A stretch of 64,000 nucleotides of DNA from Eutypella sp. D-1 (taxonomy: Eukaryota; Ascomycota; Sordariomycetes; Xylariales; Diatrypaceae), in assembly GCA_023313575.1 (NCBI GenBank), contig JAJTTP010000002.1:2232001-2296000 (forward strand). The letters are read 5' to 3'. Positions 44,940 to 56,550 of this stretch are shown piece after piece. Position 1 is the first letter of the stretch; the number at the start of each line of letters is the position of its first letter. Below the pieces are notes generated by a model. That model made no database searches. It was not told the origin of the DNA and saw only the letters and a program-made list of their open reading frames with translations. The translations under genes and the position numbers were made by a program.

Positions 44940-46664
44940 TTACTCAGTGATGTTGATAGTCAGGCCTTCAAATTCTCCGACTGTCCCATCGTGCTCCGAG
45001 GCATCTCGTTGCCCAGTTGTCATTTCGTCAAGGGCCCAATGTTCCCCATCATCGAAGTCATGATCCCCAGTATTGTTGAGGCTTGATAGCCAACTCGTAA
45101 CATCTGCTGAAGTTGGGCGCATGGCCACGTCGATGGTCAGCATTTTCTTGATAGCGTCATGCAATACCTGTAGCTCCTTCTGCCATTTTGGGTAATTCTT
45201 GATGGCATCTAACATCTCCTCCGCGAGTACGCGAAGCTTCAAATTCTTCCCGTCTGGACTGTAAAAGAACTTGTCGTCCTCGGTCGGTGGCTGGCCAATG
45301 AGCGAAACACATCTGGTCCTTCCGTTTCTGAAGCGGTCCAACTCCTTCGGACCGAGGATAAGCCACACCACGACCTCCAAGAACACCGCGCCCATGGACC
45401 ACACGTCGCTCTTGCGGCCACATTTCCCACTCGGATATGCTTCAGGAGCCTGGTAGGTGAGGTTGCCCATCTTGTTACGCGTTTGGTGACTCTGGATCAG
45501 GCCGCTGCGAAGTGCCCAATCCTCGAACTTGGCGCAGCCGAAGTCGGACCACTTCATGATTTGACTTTCACCCTCATTCTCTTCGAAGACGAGTATGTTT
45601 TCCGGTTTGATGTCCATGTGGTAGCCGCTTCTTTTGGGCAAGTCATTTGGGTCTAGGAGTTCTCCTCCTGGCTTGGGTTTTGCCGCGTGGATCTCAGCGA
45701 TTCCTGAGGAAAGGCCGTGGAGTTGCTTGAGCACGTTGCGCACGATCTTCCCATCGCAACGTCTCAAGCCATTCATGTAATCAAGCAGATCTGATTTTGC
45801 GAGTGGAAACAGCATATAACAGCCGCCTTCATATTCCCATGAGGTTAATGGGTTGACGATGTGCGCATGCTTGATTCGCATCCTATTGTCCTTGAAGAAA
45901 TCGCTCTCCCTTTCGAACGACGCATTGCCACGAACCAGACCACTGTTCTCTGGTCGATAGACCTTCATCGCATAGTATGGAGCCTGGACTGGCATTAGCT
46001 GGCGCCATCTATACATTATCCGCACGAATCAAAGCTTTGAGAAGAGACATTTGTGACGTACCTTTCCTACTCCATCATGGTCAGGATGTATCTTCACTTT
46101 GTATACGCGCCCAAAGGCTCCATTGCCGATAGACTCAAGGACATATAGAGGCATTCCCCATTCGGTCTTTGAATAGTTTTTGTGTCTCAGTTCTTCGAAA
46201 TGGGGAAGACAGAATCGGTTTTGGGTCTGGCAGAATTGCTTCACAAACTTCTGGTGGAAATTGGGCATCTCGCTGAAGATGCGGGGAGATATCTCTCGAA
46301 TTTCCGTGTGGCTGATGGGTAGCTTATTGTCGTTGATGCCATCCTCGATGACCGTTTTCAAGACGGGTTCAATTTCGCCTTGAGTATCGACCATGTAGGC
46401 CGTGATGACGAATAATTTCCTTGCATCTCGAAACACTTTGTTCGCTAGATCGTTGTCTTTGATGAATCTGTCAATCATGAACTTCTGAGATAACATTTGA
46501 GTGTACGTCGCAGGCATGAACCACTGTGCACTCTCTTTTGGGGGAAATGTAGACGAGAGCAGCCATGCTTCTACAGTGTTAAAGAAGTCATATTGTGTGT
46601 TGCATTCAGTCAACAGACTTTGTCCGTCTGGTTGAGATTCCCATCCATGTGGGCTAGCCTCCAT
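44940..46664 (-). CDS. serine/threonine protein kinase with unknown N-terminal domain
   Basis: Two exons, 46664-46062 and 45998-44940, with a 63-bp intron (45999-46061); 553 residues. Residues 1-170 form a largely helical region with no motif I recognise. The kinase domain starts at IGNGAFGRVYK (179-189), with the catalytic lysine AMK (Lys213), catalytic loop HMDIKPEN (Asp330), SDFG (Asp353), an APE motif (TYQAPEAY) and DVWSMGAVFLE. HRD is HMD, otherwise all key residues are present, so it is probably active. The acceptor nearest the donor breaks the frame; the CGCCAG site joins GVGK to LMPVQAPYY in phase. I chose the ATG at 46664 because the longer frame above it has no ATG. This kind of kinase is frequent in expanded, accessory fungal families. 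Confidence 0.85.
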
Positions 46665-47803
46665 CGTGAACGTTGGCCTGAAAACGTGATTTGGTTTAAG
46701 ATTGGTACTGGAAGTCAAATGAGAAGCATAAAACGATAATGGATTTAGTAAGCGAGGCTGAATTAGAATGCTTCGTGGTCTCGAGAATCATGATGGACAG
46801 AGGTCAAGGCATCAGAGGTGACAGCGACCCAGATTATATAGATTACATTTACTTAGTAACTCGGAGGCCTCGTTACGTCCTCGCCGTCTAGCAGGCTGCC
46901 GTTTTACCGACTCCTCTCTACTTGGAAAGTGTGCTTTTCATGGGGCCATTAGATAGGTGGCTGACCAGTGGTTCGCATGGTGCGCATTATTTCCGCAGCC
47001 CGTCCAATGTCAGGGTAGCCGCGTTAAGTCACCCGCTTAGTATAACAGCGTGTAGGATATCTAGGCAAATTTCCTGTTATAGATATATAGTATTATTCAG
47101 CTTGTCCATGAAACCCCAGAAGTGCAATTTCACTGTTGTGCCACACAGTACTTTTACTGAAGTAAAAATACACCGACGTCTTAAATCTGCCAAGAAGAGG
47201 CAGTCACCACATTGAGCGGTGAAAGCCCCCAGCGATTTTACGGCAAGGCTGACAGTATACCTGTTCAGCTCATTTCTTGATGGTAAAGCCAGAGGAATTA
47301 TACTATAATTAGCACTTCGAAGGAGAGATTCATCCTGTAGTCCATAATACAGTAGCTATAAATATAACAATACAAGTATTAGGAATTCCATTCGACTATG
47401 TACGTATAATAATTTTGTTCCTAGATAGACCGGACATGTTCCACCTCATTACGACAAGTGATGGAACGACAGCCTTACTAGAGGCCAGCATATAATTCAG
47501 ATCAGTGGGCAATTAGCATCGGCATGATCAATGGCGAAAAGGTACAGTATTTTATTGTCTCCTTATTCAACAAACTAGGCTTAAAGCAAATCGTAATATG
47601 TCGCGATACCAGCCGTTGGCGTCCTGAGTGGCAAATTGCTTGTTGCACCCGTCACATCCTTGACAGGACTCGACACGCCCTGTTGCGCTTGAAAAGGCCT
47701 CGAGGCTCGGGGTTCGCGATGGTCTTTTGTCTGGTCATTGGTCGCCGGCCTCGGTAAACCTTAGAAGTCGATCTCGCAGCTTTTTAAAAATGCCTGTTTC
47801 GGG
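46665..47803. other. intergenic, AT-rich, 1.1 kb
   Basis: Upstream region of the kinase. Frames at 46922-47215 and 47524-47757 (plus) show no domain or splice partners. No repeats were noticed. Confidence 0.45.
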
Positions 47804-48191
47804 TCAGCCGTGCATATGCATTGTGATGTAACAAAATTTTGCCTTCATCTTTTCCCGCCCATTATGAAGTGATTTTTGTAGGACTTTTCGGGCTTCCATC
47901 CCGCACGCAAGATTCCACAATGATACTTTGGCAAGGAAGACTAGGGTAAGTAGGGCATAGGCCTCAATGAGGATTATTTGACTGACTTCGTCGAGCGTTT
48001 CTGGTACCTCAACCAGCCACTTGTTCAACCTGAACTGTTTCTAGAATCAGAGCCTGGAGAAATACGCTTCTTATATTGTGTATGGGGCTCCATACCCGAA
48101 CCTTATATTTCCCTCGGCCGAATCTCGCCATAAGCTTCGAGTGAAGCTTCTTTTCATCAATGTATCTGTCTTGAATGATCTGAACCGCCAT
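47804..48191 (-). CDS. small two-exon hypothetical protein
   Basis: Exon 48191-48102 (30 codons from ATG) joins in phase to 48040-47804 over a 61-bp intron with donor GTTCGG and acceptor TTCTAG; the product would be 108 residues. The join reads FGRGKYK-KQFRLNKWLVEVP, charged and helical, as in small fungal accessory proteins. Without the splice both frames end quickly. No signal peptide, domain or cysteines are evident. The region after the join becomes hydrophobic (IEAYALLTLVFLAKVSLW), so another intron may be hidden there. It lies between the kinase and the CorA-like gene. It could also be a decayed fragment. Confidence 0.35.
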
Positions 48192-48898
48192 TGCGCGTTG
48201 CCTTTTAATCGTCAGTATCTAGGGTTGTGGATTGGACAATGTCGACATTAAAGGGATGAAATATCGGTATGTGAATGTGTCCCGGGGTTCATTTTATTTC
48301 TTTTTAGGCGGCAATCATACGAGGCAGATTTTTAATGCATGTCGGCGCCACCCTGAAACTAGTCGCACTGCCTTATCATATTATGGTTGCAGTTACACTT
48401 CAGTCGGGTAGAATACTTGTGTATGTACATTAAACAACCAAGAGACACAAGTAATGCGGGGGCATGTGTTCAAAATATGCACCTGACCATCCAGACCCCT
48501 GGCTGCTTCGCCTTCTCCGACATGGAGTGAATTTGATCCCCGTAAGCACGGTTTTATTGGAAATACACAGTATCTCTTCCACCAGTCAATTAAATGGTGC
48601 ATAGGCTACGTACAGATCGAGATCGCGTTGCCTGGCTACGTGCGAGTAGGCGCAATCATTGCGCCGCAATTTTATATTGCCCAAGAGATAAGGAGTGCTC
48701 GAATGAGGGGGAAACATTTACTGTGTATCTATTGTACGAGGCTGTGTCAAACTAACTTGATTGCCCGATCAATGTGGCGCAGTCGCGGCTGTATACCTAC
48801 AAGATAAGACATGATAGATCATCTACGTAAGAGCTTATATCGGTCCTTCCATCATCTCCAATCCCGTTCGGGCAGAACGGAACTTCATCAAACGCCAC
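48192..48898. other. intergenic, 0.7 kb
   Basis: No gene seen. The frame of the next gene stays open upstream of its ATG back to a stop at 48815, without another ATG, so an extra 5' exon of that gene could end in this stretch. Confidence 0.4.
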
Positions 48899-51065
48899 AT
48901 GGAACCCGACGCACCTAGCATCGAGGACGAGCTCTTGCTCAAACAGGGCCTTGCTACCTTCGAGCAGTATGCTAGGAGGGCAGAAACGACGATATTCGAA
49001 TCTCATCATGACCGATCACGAATTCGGGTACTCATCCTTGATCGCCCTATACAAGACGATCAATGTGCAGCTCTGTCGAGTACGTCATATTCCCACGATG
49101 AAGATACAACGTCGATAGGCGCTCCTTATCTTGAAGGTAGTCTCAAGGACAAAGTGGACTTCGAAGAGATATCGAACGATTGGCGTGAGGTAGAAACTGA
49201 CAGTGAAATTGACAATAAACTTGACGAGGACAATGACGATGTGCCGCCGGAATACACGCCAAGGCTGCATGCACAGACGGTGCGGGATGATGAGGAATTG
49301 AAAAGCTTAATTAAACGGACGCAGCATTGTTTAAGGGTGTTGTAAGCTACTGAATGATAATCTTACAATGCCCTACTTAACGTATTCCACAGTTTGCTTG
49401 ACCAGAGACACTCATTTAGTCGAGTGCAAATCACGCAAGCGCTATTCAACAGGTTACTCCATCGTTGCGAGGTGTTTCCGAAGTTGAAAGAACATATGAT
49501 CGGATATGGAGTGAAAAATACAGAACGAGAGATCGGCCCACCCCCGATGTCATTTCGCCTTCTACCTCTACGCAGCCAAATGAGAAAAGGCTGTGCCGAC
49601 CCACAGGGATTTGGTACGTCAGTTACTTTGATTGAATCTGATTGCACTAGATTCTTTACTTCATCCCATCCGCCCTTGAAGCCTAATAGCTTCACGTGGC
49701 AACGAATTTATGGTTCACAAACGGCTAATGGTATAAGAATGTGCATATACTCTACAATACGCCGAGTTTACGAACCGTAGCGGAAAGTGGCCATGGTCAA
49801 TCCGCCAGATGACGGTATACCACCAATTTAATCGTAAATCGAGCATCTCCACCTGGATTCTGATCGGCGCTTCGTCCAGGGCTCAGGGGCTCCTAGAGTT
49901 GTATTTTCAACACACTGCGACCTCAATTACGGAATCAAATCCCTTTGAGATCCACGCCATGTTTCTGGGTATGGCCGTCTCCAGCTGGACAACGTACTTA
50001 AATGGCGTCCATGAGAAGGTACTTCGCCAGGTAAGCTATATTGCTGGACAGTTTTGGTCGTATGCGGACTAATGCATATCTACATAGACGGACAAGGCAC
50101 TCATGGCCATGCTAGATGGAGACGATAAGGGCATCGCAGCGAATCTCGTCACCATGGAAGACCAACAGGAGCTCCAGTATATTGAGAGCCGCCTAAACGA
50201 CATCATCATCTGTAATGATGCTTTAAGCCACGCGACCACACTTCTCAACGAGCTATATGGTTGCTACAAGTATTATGTTGTTGGTGACCAAGCCGAGGGT
50301 TCCAAAGACGCACTTTATTACGATTCTATAAGTTCGTCTCTGCGACAGAAAGCGGAAGAGATTACATACACAAAAAGGAAGACAGACTCTCTGCTTTCCA
50401 AGACCCAAAGTAGCAAAGGTCTTGTACGTAATCTAACAGCGTGGTACCTAGTATAATAGTTGACCATATGACTACAGATGTCAAACTTCTTGAGCCAACA
50501 GAACGCACACTTTCTAAGGAGGATACAGACAGATACGTCGAAGGAAAGCGCAGTAATGCTAAGGCTTGCGGAGCAGGGTACGGGTGATTCTCGAAGCCTA
50601 AAGGTTCTAAGTATCATAACCCTGACGTGCCTGCCATGTACGCTTGTGGGAGTATGTCAACGTGAACCACTTCCAAAACGTGTGGCCCACCAGCTAACAC
50701 TCTGCCAGAATTTCTATTCCAGCCAGTTCACATACCAACAGGAAGTGGGAGATTCCTTTGTCGTAGCGTACTCTCAGGATTGGTGGCTATTTGTGGCAAT
50801 CAGTGTCCCTCTAACGCTATTTACAGTGTTGCTGTGGCATTATTGGTCTGAGTGGTCTAGGAAGAAAACAGATCTCAACGGAGAACTACTATCAGGGAAG
50901 AAAACATATCTCAACGGAGAGCTAGTATCAGAGAAGAAAGAAGGACTTAGACTAAGAGAGGCTTATAATGCCTGTCTCGGTAGTCTTGGCTGGCAGAGAA
51001 AGAGGAATGCTCGCGATGGACGTAGGTTCGGGGGCGATGTGGAGGAGACCGTTCCTTATCCGTAG
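48899..51065 (+). CDS. CorA-like transporter domain protein
   Basis: Six exons: 48899-49341, 49393-49613, 49738-50030, 50088-50423, 50478-50651, 50709-51065; 607 residues in one frame. Family landmarks: LLDQRHSFSRVQITQALFN and a PPPMSFRLLPLR-like block in exon 2, the ECAYTLQYAEFTNR and WPWSIRQMTVYHQF blocks joined over intron 2, long helical segments, then two C-terminal membrane spans (about 473-495 and 514-535). Such fungal proteins look like CorA Mg transporters in topology, but the GMN signature is missing: the loop after the first span reads GNFYSSQF. Ion transport is therefore not assured. After span 2 a 12-residue unit is duplicated in tandem. The frame is open upstream of the ATG, so an extra 5' exon is possible. 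Confidence 0.82.
50863..50934 (+). repeat. 36-bp tandem duplication inside the CorA-like gene
   Basis: Units 50863-50898 and 50899-50934 differ at a few bases and encode KKTDLNGELLSG and KKTYLNGELVSE. A third partial unit (AAGAAAG) follows. The duplication is a multiple of three and keeps the frame in the cytosolic tail. Confidence 0.92.
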
Positions 51066-51614
51066 TTATTCTTTGATAGTCTAGTTCGTGGTGGAAAGTG
51101 TCATGGCCACAAGTGCTTTTATTCCTTAAAGACAGCCTATATTACACGCTTTCGGTGTGATCTATGTTGCCCGCTCAATCTCACTATGAGGCAAATGGGT
51201 ACCTAACTTCCTACGAAATGAGTAAAGCTAGACTTAAGGGAGAGTGGACCCAGAAATAGGGGCTGAAGAGATAAAGAGCTCAGATACAACGCCTCGATGT
51301 ATTACTAGTCATGATCATCTTTATTGAATATAAATTCTATCCATTTCCCTTCCGGAATGGTACATGAAGCTATTTTAAAATCAGGCCATAAAGTACCTAG
51401 GTACCTGGGTACTTTCAGTACTAAGATGATGTCATTGTTGATAAGATAACTAGACCGATAAGATAATCGTAACCCGTCCCATCACTATCCGAACCCGCAG
51501 CCCCGGGTCTCTTCAGGCCATCACATCACCTAAGGCTTCTGGGCATCTACTTTAGGTAGCATTTCACATACATTATAGCAACCGGGTTTCGGAGAATGTC
51601 CTAATCGACACAAA
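51066..51614. other. intergenic, 0.55 kb
   Basis: No gene seen. It contains the palindromic run AGTACCTAGGTACCTGGGTA near 51392 and serves as upstream region of the FAS1-type gene. Confidence 0.45.
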
Positions 51615-52409
51615 ATGAGGCTATCATCCCTTCCGTACCTCCAAATTCTCTTCGCGACCGTAGCATCAGCACAGCTTGTCGTTCTGCCAATTGAACTTTC
51701 CGAATCAGCGCCCGACACCAATAATCCTTTGGTCCATCAAGACCGGCAGCAACAGCATCATCATCATCCACAACAGCCCCTCGCGGACATCATGGCCGAA
51801 GCACCTCCATCTACCTCTCAGAAGGGGTCTGGCATGCAGCCGCAGATGCAGCAGGATAGCGTGATGCTGTCGGACGTGATGGGGCGAGACCGGAGCATCA
51901 ATGTGTTCGCGTCGTACGCGCGGGACGACGCGCCGCTGGCGGAGCGCCTCGATGACCGCGCCCGCAATAGCACCGTGCTGGCGCCCCTTAACAGCGCCAT
52001 CGACGACTTGCCCCGTAAGCCCTGGGAGGACCCCCGCGACTACGCCGGGCCCCTGGGCGCCGGCGTCTACGAGGGCGACGACGGCAGGGACCGCGCCGCC
52101 CGCAACCTGCGCCGCTTCGTCGACGCCCACGTCGTGCCCTTGAGTCCCTGGCAGGAGGGCGAGGCCGCCGCCTCCCCTACCCTCCTCGACGGCGACCGCC
52201 GTATCTGGTGGGAGACGAGGGAGGACGGTGTTCGAGTGGTGAGTTGAGCTTGATTGGTGCAAAGATAAGAAATGATATGTAGACTGCTAACGCTCGTGTC
52301 CCCCGCCCCCTTGCAGATTCAACCCGATAACATCGAAGTTGCGAGTATCGCCAGCCGGGTGGGTAACGGGGAGGTGTGGATCCTGAAGGGCGTGCGCAAT
52401 TATGCGTGA
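51615..52409 (+). CDS. secreted fasciclin (FAS1)-like protein
   Basis: Two exons, 51615-52238 and 52317-52409, with a 78-bp intron that has a TGCTAAC branch site; 238 residues. A signal peptide (about 1-19, ending ATASA-like VASA) is followed by a Gln/His-rich linker. A single FAS1-like domain runs from about residue 85: SVMLSDVMGRDRSINVFASY, the box NSTVLAPLNSAID, DAHVVP, and the C-terminal NIEVASIASRVGNGEVWIL box completed by exon 2. FAS1 proteins mediate adhesion at cell surfaces. Fungal single-domain versions are secreted or vacuolar; no GPI signal is visible here. The ATG at 51615 begins the hydrophobic leader directly. Confidence 0.82.
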
Positions 52410-53383
52410 TGCTGGCTATCGAGCCTTCTTATCTTTGCACGTGCGTGCGCGCATCGTCGATTGGTTTCCGGTACGCTGGTCGTGGGCCACGTTGGCGATA
52501 GTTTCTCGGGTTTCTTATCAGCGTGGGCATAGAGTCCCTGGCCTGCATTGGGACGAATGGGATTGGTTTAATATTGGATGACACAGACTTTTTAACGACA
52601 GATTGATATCAGCACGCAAGTAGTTCCTGGTCCCACGTGGGCTGCCCGAAGTGCGGCAATATCTAGGTGGCAGGAACTATGTGCTTCATTTGGTTCCAGT
52701 TCGATCGACAACATTACTATTTCGGTGATTATGAAGTTCCGCATGATTCAACTTGAGCACAATGGTGCCAAAGTACTCAAACCACAGTCACTTTCGGTCC
52801 ATCGAAATATAGATGTGGTCGCTAGGAGAGCGGCTCGAAGAATATACGTGGATACGAAACTATTTGAGACCTGCCCTGGATTAAGGAGACTAATAAAACC
52901 TGAAGCGCTTCACGAGCTTCTGTTCTTGCTATGGAGATAACCAAAATATTTCCACCAAAATGAGTGGCATGTAAGAAGAACGCTTTCTATATACAGTCTA
53001 TATCCAACTCCTATTATCCAACCTCAAATAAAATAAACTAGTAACAGCCAACAATATATCCACACGCTAGCCATGACCCCCACACTTATCTTCCACCGTT
53101 GATATCCGTCTTTAGACTTGGGGACGAACGCTCCTATACGGTAAGGCTTGCCGACGCCATGGGAGCGAATCACATCTGAAAGATGAGATATGAATCGAAC
53201 GAGCGCGAACCACAGACAGCCCTTAGGCTGCAGCAGGGACGGGAGAAGAAAAAAAAACTTTCAGCATCATGCAGCTAACACTAGACTGGCAAACCAGACT
53301 GCGGCATGGATCGGCGGAACAGGGAACTCACCATAGACTGACAAGGCAGGCGGTCTGGTCGACGCAAATTGTGCGCAGCCGCC
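52410..53383. other. intergenic, 1 kb
   Basis: One frame (52725-52940 plus, 71 codons: basic, LLFLLWR end) might be a gene fragment, but I cannot place it in a family. Otherwise nothing was noticed. Confidence 0.4.
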
Positions 53384-53722
53384 TTACTCGGAAACAGTAG
53401 GGACGCACGAGGCGCGGCCGTCGCCATCAACCGCGCACCTCTTATCGGTCCCGCAGACGTCGACGATGAGCATGCGCGCCTCGTCGCTGTCCCCGCACTC
53501 GTAGCGGTAGACGAGGGACGCGGGAGCCAGCTTGGGCGCGTAGCAGTCGAGCTTACCGCGGCGCTCCGGCACGCAGCGCTCCGGCGGGTCGAGGGTGAGC
53601 TCCTCGACGTGCGGCAGGGGGCGGTGCGGAGGGAGCTCGTCGTCCCCGGGCCGTGGGATGACGAAGGCCGCGGCGATCGCGGACGTCGCCGCCAAGAAGC
53701 GTAGGAACGATCGCATGAACAT
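53384..53722 (-). CDS. small secreted cysteine-containing protein (effector candidate)
   Basis: Intronless, 112 residues. A signal peptide covers about residues 1-20 (MFMRSFLRFLAATSAIAAAF; a second Met at 3 is also possible). The mature part of about 90 residues carries six cysteines, consistent with three disulfides, in a Pro/Asp-rich, GC-rich sequence, and ends in CVPTVSE. I recognise no family. Size, leader and cysteines fit the usual description of fungal small secreted proteins, including effectors and surface proteins, but function is not shown. Overlapping frames on the other strand and in another minus frame lack these features. Confidence 0.68.
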   Translation of the reverse strand: MFMRSFLRFLAATSAIAAAFVIPRPGDDELPPHRPLPHVEELTLDPPERCVPERRGKLDCYAPKLAPASLVYRYECGDSDEARMLIVDVCGTDKRCAVDGDGRASCVPTVSE

Positions 53723-54565
53723 GGTATGCTTCGAGGGCAGTGTAGGCTAGGAGGCACTGGGTGTGTGCTTTCAGGAAGATTGCTTGGGCGGAAGGGGAGG
53801 GCTCTGGTCTGGCTCGTCCGTTCACAATTCTCAAGAAAAGAGCATCTACTGCCCCCCCCTTTATATCTACACACGTCCCATACATACCTATTACCCACAC
53901 CTATTTCACATACGGCCGCCACTATCTCGAGCAGAATTCTCGGTAAGAGACTTTTGCAGTAGCTGAAGATAAGGGAAACGGGTCCGACCCGTTCTGCCGG
54001 TAAGGTCCTCGGTCTGTGGAAAGATATCGCGTCTCGTCCAGCCGCTTCAGCGTTCTCTTGCTCGAGACGCTGTTAACAATGATAAGCCCCCCACTGCGTC
54101 CCTGATTCTCGGGGAACTTCATGACGTTTTCAGAGATAAGGATGCTGCCGTGCATCACGAATCCTGTCGGTCCGATCATCCACGTGGATACCCGCGTACC
54201 GTGTAGAGTGGTCCGTTCGATGACCGTGACCAGCATTACACTGGTTGATCGGAAGTCGATCGAACAATTCTTATCTATGATTGTAAGAGCCAGAGAGCCT
54301 GCAGCGCCACGGGCCTAGCAAATGTGCCTTTTAGTGCTGATTTTCTTTGGTTACACGCTGGAGAAAAAAGGGTTATGTGTGCAGGGTCCTGGTTGATACA
54401 ATCTAGCGTTACTCTAACATTTGCGACAATCAGGAAGGGACGATGTTTGCTAAGGAAATACACGAACCAAAAACACTTCAAACAAAAAGGGAAGGGGCTA
54501 AATAAGTAAAGAAGCCAGAGAAAAATAGAAATATCACCTCTGAGTGTGAAGATGCAAAAATTATG
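53723..54565. other. intergenic, 0.84 kb
   Basis: Promoter side of the small secreted protein and 3' flank of the tRNA gene. No credible gene was seen. Confidence 0.45.
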
Positions 54566-54638
54566 AGCCCCTGCCGAGGGTCGAACTCGGAACCTTGAGA
54601 TTAAAAGTCTCACGCTCTGCCGATTGAGCTACAAGGGC
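54566..54638 (-). tRNA. tRNA-Lys (anticodon UUU)
   Basis: A complete 73-nt cloverleaf without an intron. Acceptor arms GCCCTTG and CAGGGGC pair with one G-U; the D arm is GCTC/GAGC, the anticodon stem TGAGA/TCTCA with loop CTTTTAA (anticodon TTT), and the T arm CCGAG/CTCGG with loop TTCGACC. The discriminator base is T. Internal A and B boxes (TAGCTCAATCGG, GGTTCGA-type) are intact. Confidence 0.95.
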
Positions 54639-55359
54639 CAATGGACAAACTCTTTCGCTGTTAAATGACTATAAGAAGAGTTGAGTCATAGCCTGGTGCC
54701 CAAACATGTCCATCACATACCAAAATAATGCTCCACCAGTCAAACTACTGGATTTTTACTTGTTAAGCGCCATAGATCCACTTAGAAGACTGACAGTTTT
54801 TGTATGGTTTGGAATGTTTGTTTCAAAAAAGAAAATCCTTCAGGATCGCTATCGGATAGTTCCACTAGTTAGGAATGCTGGGTAGGCGCAATACGGCGGG
54901 TTATAGCGCGGTAGGGTATGGGCGATCCTGCCCACCAATTAAAATGGTCGCAGCCGGTCTTATTAGTTGGGCAGTTCAGATTTTAGAAAATACAACATCC
55001 CCTTTGCTCACTCCCCTTTAAACATAACAGTTGGTTGTATTAAGAACGGATTGGGCGCTGAAAGTTCTTCGCCTTTAGCTGTTTTATGCGCTTTTCTCCG
55101 TTTCGCTTCGCAGGAGTATGTTTCGTGTTGAGTTAGGGGTAACTATGAAAAACGTCATAAGATAATACATAGTATGAAAAGTATCCGTATCTGCCTGCCT
55201 AGCCGTAGTGTAGTATTCTTTGCCGGGCTACCATATTATTTTATAGTTAAGTGTTACAGATATATAACCATATATCAACCAACCCAAGTTGCTCTGACAG
55301 CATTGAGGTAATCAAAAACCCTCTATCATTGGCCAACCTGTGATTTCCAGTCGACGGCG
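54639..55359. other. intergenic, AT-rich, 0.7 kb
   Basis: No gene was seen between the tRNA and the DUF7730 gene. tRNA genes are frequent insertion targets for fungal elements, but I find no element termini here. Confidence 0.45.
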
Positions 55360-56550
55360 ATGGAACATCTTCGCGAGCATCTCAAAAGGTTCACGCTGAG
55401 CAAACGATCTAAAAAGCCAAGGCCGTCTTCTCCACCAGCGCTGCCCTCACTTCCAGATGAGCGCCCACGGCCCCTAACAGCCATAACACCCTCGCCGGAG
55501 GCAACAGCGAACAGCAGACTCTTTCTATCTCTGCCCCCCGAGATTCGACGTCGCGTTCTCGTTGAAGCGTTCGGCGCTCGCACGTTACACTTAGACCTCC
55601 GCCTTGAGCATCCGCTAAGGAAAGACCGCAGGATTGTCAGTGCACGCCCTAAGCGCCATGCGAATGCGCAGCTATTCGATCCATCGCTGCGCGACACTAC
55701 CCGTCCGCTAGAATGGACTTGGTGGAGCAGCGTGTGCCATCGTTGCTCCCCGAGCCGGAATTTTTACCGGCGTCCTCCAGGTGTCGGGCTGCGTTCCGAG
55801 GAGCCGGCACTCGATTGCTGTCGCGATCCTTCAGGGTTTCTATTGCACAGCTGCGAGCTCTATCCAGGCTCTTTACCTCAAAAATGCTTCGTCGGTGTTT
55901 TAGGCTGGATCCTGACTTGTAGACGAGCATACATCGAAGGCATCGATGTGCTGTACTCCACGAACCGGTTCCACATCGCGCTTGCCGAGCTTGCTATCTG
56001 CCTTCCGCGGCTTCTGCCACCGCAACATGTAACTGCTATCAACGAAGTCGAATTATTATGGACTCTAACCATCCCATCCGATGCGTATTTTCTTTATAAT
56101 ACCGACGACAAGGACGAGCTGCGAGTCAGCCCCCCACTTGCAATGCTAACGCATCTGCCCCAAATCTTCCCTAATCTTCGCTATCTGTATCTCTCTATAG
56201 AAGATGGTCTGCGCACGCTCGGACCGTTGACAATTGGTGGACGAGAAGCGTATGAAGCAACAGAAGAGGTACTACGTGCCATTGACGCCGTGGTCAGGCG
56301 AATGCCACGGCTCCGAGAATGTCGCGTCGCTTTACCATCGACATTGTATTCCACGCGCAAACTCGTGGAAAGGGGGCAGGACATCGCATGGTGTTATGCA
56401 GACCGCGTAGAACCTGAAGCTCTGTGGAGGACTATTCCAGCCACAGATATAACCGCTAATGTTGCTAACAAGAACCAGTCCATTGGCGGTTATTGGATCG
56501 TTCATGGTCGCCAGGACGTATGCATACCGCTAACAGCTGAAGCGTTTTGA
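55360..56550 (+). CDS. DUF7730 domain protein
   Basis: Intronless, 396 residues. After a basic, Pro-rich N-terminus (1-50), the family signature starts at SRLFLSLPPEIRRRVLVEAFG (about 51-71), which resembles an F-box-like helix, and continues with a Cys-rich middle and LGWILTCRRAYIEGIDVLYSTNRFHI (about 182-208). These features match the DUF7730 family of Pezizomycotina, often present in many copies and of unknown function; the LPPEIR start has been taken to suggest an F-box-like role. The ATG at 55360 is the first in frame. No membrane span or signal peptide. Confidence 0.8.
   Translation: MEHLREHLKRFTLSKRSKKPRPSSPPALPSLPDERPRPLTAITPSPEATANSRLFLSLPPEIRRRVLVEAFGARTLHLDLRLEHPLRKDRRIVSARPKRHANAQLFDPSLRDTTRPLEWTWWSSVCHRCSPSRNFYRRPPGVGLRSEEPALDCCRDPSGFLLHSCELYPGSLPQKCFVGVLGWILTCRRAYIEGIDVLYSTNRFHIALAELAICLPRLLPPQHVTAINEVELLWTLTIPSDAYFLYNTDDKDELRVSPPLAMLTHLPQIFPNLRYLYLSIEDGLRTLGPLTIGGREAYEATEEVLRAIDAVVRRMPRLRECRVALPSTLYSTRKLVERGQDIAWCYADRVEPEALWRTIPATDITANVANKNQSIGGYWIVHGRQDVCIPLTAEAF

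Noticed and set aside
53281..53922. 213-codon minus frame overlapping the small secreted protein
   Set aside because: Arg/Ser-rich alternative frame without leader or domain; the 112-residue frame has a signal peptide and six cysteines.
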